Shown: in pieces, positions 61,040 to 64,000 of the stretch | How the letters are laid out: every line of letters begins with the position of its first letter | Numbering within the stretch: the stretch's first letter is position 1 | Assembly: GCF_036884255.1 (NCBI RefSeq) | Contig: NZ_CP145605.1 | Coordinates: forward strand, 4,216,001-4,280,000 | DNA from: Paenibacillus tundrae | GTDB lineage: Bacteria; Bacillota; Bacilli; Paenibacillales; Paenibacillaceae | Reading direction: 5' to 3' | DNA: 64,000 bases | Notes under the pieces: model-generated | Databases searched by the model: none | Seen by the model: the letters and a program-made list of their open reading frames with translations, nothing else | Told to the model about the DNA's origin: nothing | Program-made: the position numbers and the translations under genes

Positions 61040-61753
61040 TCAGATGATCATCCAATCTGGTGTGATACTCTGCAACCAAATCGTTATTTTGGTCATCTGA
61101 CCTGTGTATAGCAAAATACCCATAAAGACCATCAATGCTCCGCCAACCTTCATCAACACATTCGAATAGCGCAAGATCCAGCGTGTTGAACCAATGAAGA
61201 AAGCTAACACAAAGAATGGCAAAGCAAAACCGACTGTATACCCTGTAATCAATGTAAACCACGTTGTTGGCTCACTAGCAGCCATCGCAATAATCGCAGT
61301 CAGGATTGGCCCGATACACGGTGACCAACCAGCAGAGAACCCTATACCGAAGATAAAAGAGCCAAGGTACCCTGCTGGTTTCCATTTCATATCCATTTTA
61401 CGCTCTTTCATAAGAAATTGCGGTTTGAATACCCCGAGCAAAAACAACCCCATCAATATAATTAAAATAGCAGACAACTGACGGATCAATTCTCGATGAT
61501 CATTGAAAAACTGACCAAATAATCCAGCTCCCAGCCCAAGTGTATAAAATACAGCTGAGAAGCCTAAAATAAACGCCAGCGTATGAGTCAACGTCTTAAA
61601 ACGAACTTCTCGCAGATTACGATCATCCTTCAAGCGTTGCACCGTCATACCTGTAATATAAGACAAGTATGACGGATACAGTGGAAGACAGCATGGTGAT
61701 ATAAACGAAGCTACTCCTGCAACAAAAGCCACCCATACGTTAACATCAGGCAT
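61040..61753 (-). CDS. ccdA: CcdA-family thiol electron carrier
   Basis: A 237-aa protein with six membrane helices that moves reducing power from cytoplasmic thioredoxin to the outside. Its two active cysteines are in FISPCCLPLYPSYLSYITG and GWSPCIGPILTAI. The PCC pair has an extra Cys in place of the usual Val. The gene begins 49 bases after znuB on the same strand, so it probably ends the zinc uptake operon. No ResA or StoA partner is in the window. GGGAG lies 11 bases before the ATG. Confidence 0.9.
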   Translation of the reverse strand: MPDVNVWVAFVAGVASFISPCCLPLYPSYLSYITGMTVQRLKDDRNLREVRFKTLTHTLAFILGFSAVFYTLGLGAGLFGQFFNDHRELIRQLSAILIILMGLFLLGVFKPQFLMKERKMDMKWKPAGYLGSFIFGIGFSAGWSPCIGPILTAIIAMAASEPTTWFTLITGYTVGFALPFFVLAFFIGSTRWILRYSNVLMKVGGALMVFMGILLYTGQMTKITIWLQSITPDWMII

Positions 61754-61802
61754 GATGCGGATGTCTCCCTTCTCCGGGCTCGCTTGCTTACTCGTTCAGT
61801 CG

Positions 61803-62615
61803 TTAGGCACGGAACCCTTTTTTTCCAATCATCGTCAGAATAAGCATCATGATGAGTAGCAATACAATGGTTGCTCCTGGTGCGAGATTCCAAATCCCGG
61901 CTACAACCAGTCCAATAACTACGGCAATTTCACCAATAACTACGGACAAAATAATAGCCGACTTGAAGCTTCGCGCCATCAGCAGGCTGACAGCTACCGG
62001 AATCGTCAATAATGCCGATACAAGCAGAGCACCCACGATTTTAATAGCTGTACTGATCACGAGCGCAGTCATTATTGTAATCAACATGTTTAACAATCGG
62101 ACGGGCAAGCCCGTAACTGCCGCAGCGTCCTCTTCAAAACTAAGCAGGAAAAATTCTTTATGTAACAGAGCTACAACGATGACCACAATTAGAGTGACCA
62201 CCCCTACTAGTTTCAAATCCGTGGCATCTAGAGTATAAATACTTCCGAATAAATAACTCATAACATCTGTGTTATACCCTTTGCCTAACGTGAAGAACAG
62301 TGACGCCAGCGCTACGCCTCCGGACATAATAATCGCAATAGATAGCTCTGCATAACTCTTGTATGCCTTACGCAGCTTCTCAATCGCAAACGAAGCCAGT
62401 ACAGCAAATACAAGTCCTACGCCAATCGGATATACCTCAATGAGGAATCCAAGTGCAACCCCGGCAATCGTCACATGAGAGAGCGTGTCCCCAATCATCG
62501 ACAAACGTCGTAATACCAGAAATAACCCGATCAGCGGAGCAGTGATGCCAATTAACAATCCACCGGCTAGTGCCCGCTGAAAAAAATCACTCATTAAAAT
62601 TTCCAAAACATACAC
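61803..62615 (-). CDS. znuB: Zinc ABC transporter permease
   Basis: A 270-aa membrane protein of the ZnuB/MntB-like (ABC-3) family with about eight helices, with the typical GTLSHVTIAGVALG-like motif (MIGDTLSHVTIAGVALGFL). It passes zinc, or possibly manganese, across the membrane. The start is a GTG at 62615 with GAAGGAG close; a TTG at 62606 is possible. It begins 48 bases after znuC. Zinc is inferred from the histidine content and from ZnuA features. Confidence 0.9.
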   Translation of the reverse strand: MYVLEILMSDFFQRALAGGLLIGITAPLIGLFLVLRRLSMIGDTLSHVTIAGVALGFLIEVYPIGVGLVFAVLASFAIEKLRKAYKSYAELSIAIIMSGGVALASLFFTLGKGYNTDVMSYLFGSIYTLDATDLKLVGVVTLIVVIVVALLHKEFFLLSFEEDAAAVTGLPVRLLNMLITIMTALVISTAIKIVGALLVSALLTIPVAVSLLMARSFKSAIILSVVIGEIAVVIGLVVAGIWNLAPGATIVLLLIMMLILTMIGKKGFRA

Positions 62616-62663
62616 GACTCCTTCTTCGGCCTTGCTCTAATCCAAACGTACCCAACACTGCAT

Positions 62664-63425
62664 CTATTTTACCAAGGAAGTAGTATGCTGTAGATTCGTT
62701 TCCGCACAGTCTTCAATCTCATGGGAATGGCGAACATGAAAATGAATTTTACCGTTCGTTACAGCCGCCTGCGAACCCAGATAGTTCTCCATCCGATCCA
62801 TATCATGGGATACCATCAAAAACGTCATCCGATGGTGTTCATGCATATGGGTAATTAATTCGAAGAAGCTGTCCTGCGATTCTGCATCGATTCCAACCGT
62901 TGGTTCATCCAGAATAAGCAAATCTGGATGATTGATCAGTGCTCTTGCGAGAAACACACGCTGTTGCTGTCCTCCGGATAATTGTCCAATCCGCTTGTTC
63001 GCCAGATCCTCAATGCGCATCACCTGTAAGGCATCTGTGCATTGTTGCTGCGCTTTACGTGATATTCTCCGAAACATATTTTTGTTATTGTACAAGCCAG
63101 ACATGACCACTTCACGCACTGTTGCTGGAAAAAGTGGATTAAACGCATTTTTTTGCGGCACGTAACCGATTTGCTCCCAATCCTTAAACCGGCGAATGGA
63201 TTGTCCGAACAACTTAATATCCCCCTGTGCCGGAGGTAATAGTCCTACCAGCATCCGCAATAATGTTGTTTTCCCCGCTCCATTCGATCCGATTATACCA
63301 ACAAAGTCCCGTTCTTTAACCATAAAATTAAGATCGTTGATCACTTTCTGATCTCCATAAGAGAAGGAAAGCTTCTCGATCTCGATGATTGGATCATGAC
63401 ATAGTGGCATGATTTGCTGCATTGC
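62664..63425 (-). CDS. znuC: Zinc ABC transporter ATPase
   Basis: A 253-aa ABC ATPase: Walker A GSNGAGKTTLLRMLVG, Q loop, signature IGQLSGGQQQRVFLARAL, Walker B DLLILDEPTVGIDAES and the H-loop in LMVSHDMDRM. AAGGGCGG lies 7 bases before the ATG at 63425; the frame also opens at 63440. It is 54 bases downstream of znuA and 48 upstream of znuB. Confidence 0.93.
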   Translation of the reverse strand, partial: AMQQIMPLCHDPIIEIEKLSFSYGDQKVINDLNFMVKERDFVGIIGSNGAGKTTLLRMLVGLLPPAQGDIKLFGQSIRRFKDWEQIGYVPQKNAFNPLFPATVREVVMSGLYNNKNMFRRISRKAQQQCTDALQVMRIEDLANKRIGQLSGGQQQRVFLARALINHPDLLILDEPTVGIDAESQDSFFELITHMHEHHRMTFLMVSHDMDRMENYLGSQAAVTNGKIHFHVRHSHEIEDCAETNLQHTTSLVK

Positions 63426-63479
63426 AAAGCCGCCCTTCATTATATATGAGGATTCTAAGTTAAAATCCTTCAGTCTACC

Positions 63480-64000
63480 TTATTTTAATGCGATCAATAG
63501 ATTTTGCAAATTTTTTTCCATCAAAGTGAAGTAATCATCACCATTATCCACCTGTTCTTTAGTCAATCCTTCAACTGGATTTAATACCATCGTCTCTACG
63601 TCTGCTTCACTCGCAAGTGTTTTGGCAAGTTTATCAGATACCAGCTCTTCGAAGAAAATATACTTAATGCCTTCATCCTTAACGAGCTTCGCCAGGTTAA
63701 CGATGTCCTGACCAGTCGGCTCAGCATCAGGAGATAGTCCCATAATAGCATGTTGAGTCAATCCATAATCGCGTGCCAAGTACCCGAACGCCTGATGAGA
63801 GACGACAATTTCTTTATTAGGAACTTGAGACAACTGTTCCGTAAAGCGTTGATCAAGTGCTACAAGTTTAGCATGTAGTTCTTCATAACGCTCTTCATAC
63901 CCGGCTTGGTGGGAAGGATCTGCTTCAACGAGACTATTTTTAATATTCTCTGCCATAATCATAGCCGATTTAGGACTTACCCATGTGTGTGGATCAACAT
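63480..64000 (-). CDS. znuA: Zinc ABC transporter substrate-binding protein (5' end outside window)
   Basis: Only the C-terminal 173 codons are visible; the reading continues past the right edge, so the ATG at 63962 is internal. The visible start, VDPHTWVSPKSAM, is the ZnuA-type metal histidine motif. Other metal sites are the His in IVVSHQAFGYLARDYGL and the Glu or Asp in KYIFFEELVSDKLAKTLA. The rest fits a cluster A-1 binding protein (TQHAIMGLSPDAEPTGQD). It feeds zinc to znuC and znuB. Manganese cannot be excluded. Confidence 0.9.
   Translation of the reverse strand, partial: VDPHTWVSPKSAMIMAENIKNSLVEADPSHQAGYEERYEELHAKLVALDQRFTEQLSQVPNKEIVVSHQAFGYLARDYGLTQHAIMGLSPDAEPTGQDIVNLAKLVKDEGIKYIFFEELVSDKLAKTLASEADVETMVLNPVEGLTKEQVDNGDDYFTLMEKNLQNLLIALK

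Noticed and set aside
1..64000. tRNA, rRNA, CRISPR, prophage or insertion sequence
   Set aside because: I saw no cloverleaf-like run, transposase motifs, terminal repeats or regular spacer arrays in reading the window; this is a by-eye judgement.

Overview
The window is chromosomal DNA of a moderate-GC, endospore-forming Firmicute. Gene content and order point to Paenibacillus or a close relative. The evidence is a sporulation set (spo0A, spoIVB, spoIIIAA-AH, spoIIM, splB, an mciZ-like ORF), the conserved neighbourhood recN-ahrC-yqxC-dxs-ispA-xseB-xseA-folD-nusB-amaP-yqhY-accC-accB-spoIIIA-efp-aroQ-yqhQ/P/O-mntR seen in Bacillus, AGGAGG-type ribosome binding sites, frequent GTG and TTG starts, and a glycoside hydrolase carrying copper-amine-oxidase-like repeats. 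Genus assignment is inference. Most genes lie on the minus strand, so the window reads best from right to left. I saw no rRNA or tRNA genes, insertion sequences, phage genes or CRISPR arrays.

Layout, left to right. 1-2.8 kb: end of a spoIIM gene, an endonuclease Q-like PHP protein, nudF, and a divergent 44-codon ORF resembling MciZ. 2.9-10.4 kb: an M20 peptidase, a 33-codon Prli42-like membrane peptide, lipB, and a branched-chain 2-oxoacid dehydrogenase cluster (lpd, E1alpha, E1beta, E2). The octanoyl transferase next to these genes could supply the lipoyl group on E2. 10.6-20.5 kb is the most accessory part: a DUF2627 membrane protein, a small potassium-channel-like protein, a thymidine-kinase-like protein with an altered P-loop, unknown small proteins, a YiiX-like hydrolase, an iron-responsive group (ferredoxin-NADP reductase and a long AraC/siderophore-binding ORF, with three Fur-box-like sites), a FlxA-like coiled-coil protein and a GGDEF protein.

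20.5-42.5 kb is a housekeeping and sporulation block. spo0A and spoIVB are followed by recombination and arginine regulation (recN, ahrC), isoprenoid synthesis (dxs, ispA), exonuclease VII, folate C1 metabolism, nusB, the Asp23/AmaP envelope proteins, acetyl-CoA carboxylase (accBC) and the eight-gene spoIIIA operon, which encodes the mother-cell side of the feeding channel to the forespore.

42.7-51.3 kb holds a beta-mannoside uptake and hydrolysis operon with its LacI regulator and operators, plus an aspartate kinase. These sit between spoIIIA and efp, genes that are near neighbours in Bacillus. 51.4-59.6 kb continues the conserved order (efp, an aminopeptidase P-like gene, aroQ, yqhR, yqhQ, yqhP, yqhO, a family-10-like glycosidase, mntR). 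59.8-64 kb has splB, then a znuA-znuC-znuB-ccdA run in which zinc import genes are followed by a CcdA thiol-electron carrier; znuA is cut by the right edge.

The most interesting signals are: a single 658-codon frame joining an AraC regulator to a siderophore-binding lipoprotein, with a promoter, Fur box and ribosome binding site inside it; the MciZ-like ORF; the thymidine-kinase-like P-loop change; a non-canonical channel filter; long perfect inverted repeats around the efp and thymidine-kinase-like promoters; a structured leader before yqhY; and a possible mini-transcript behind spo0A.
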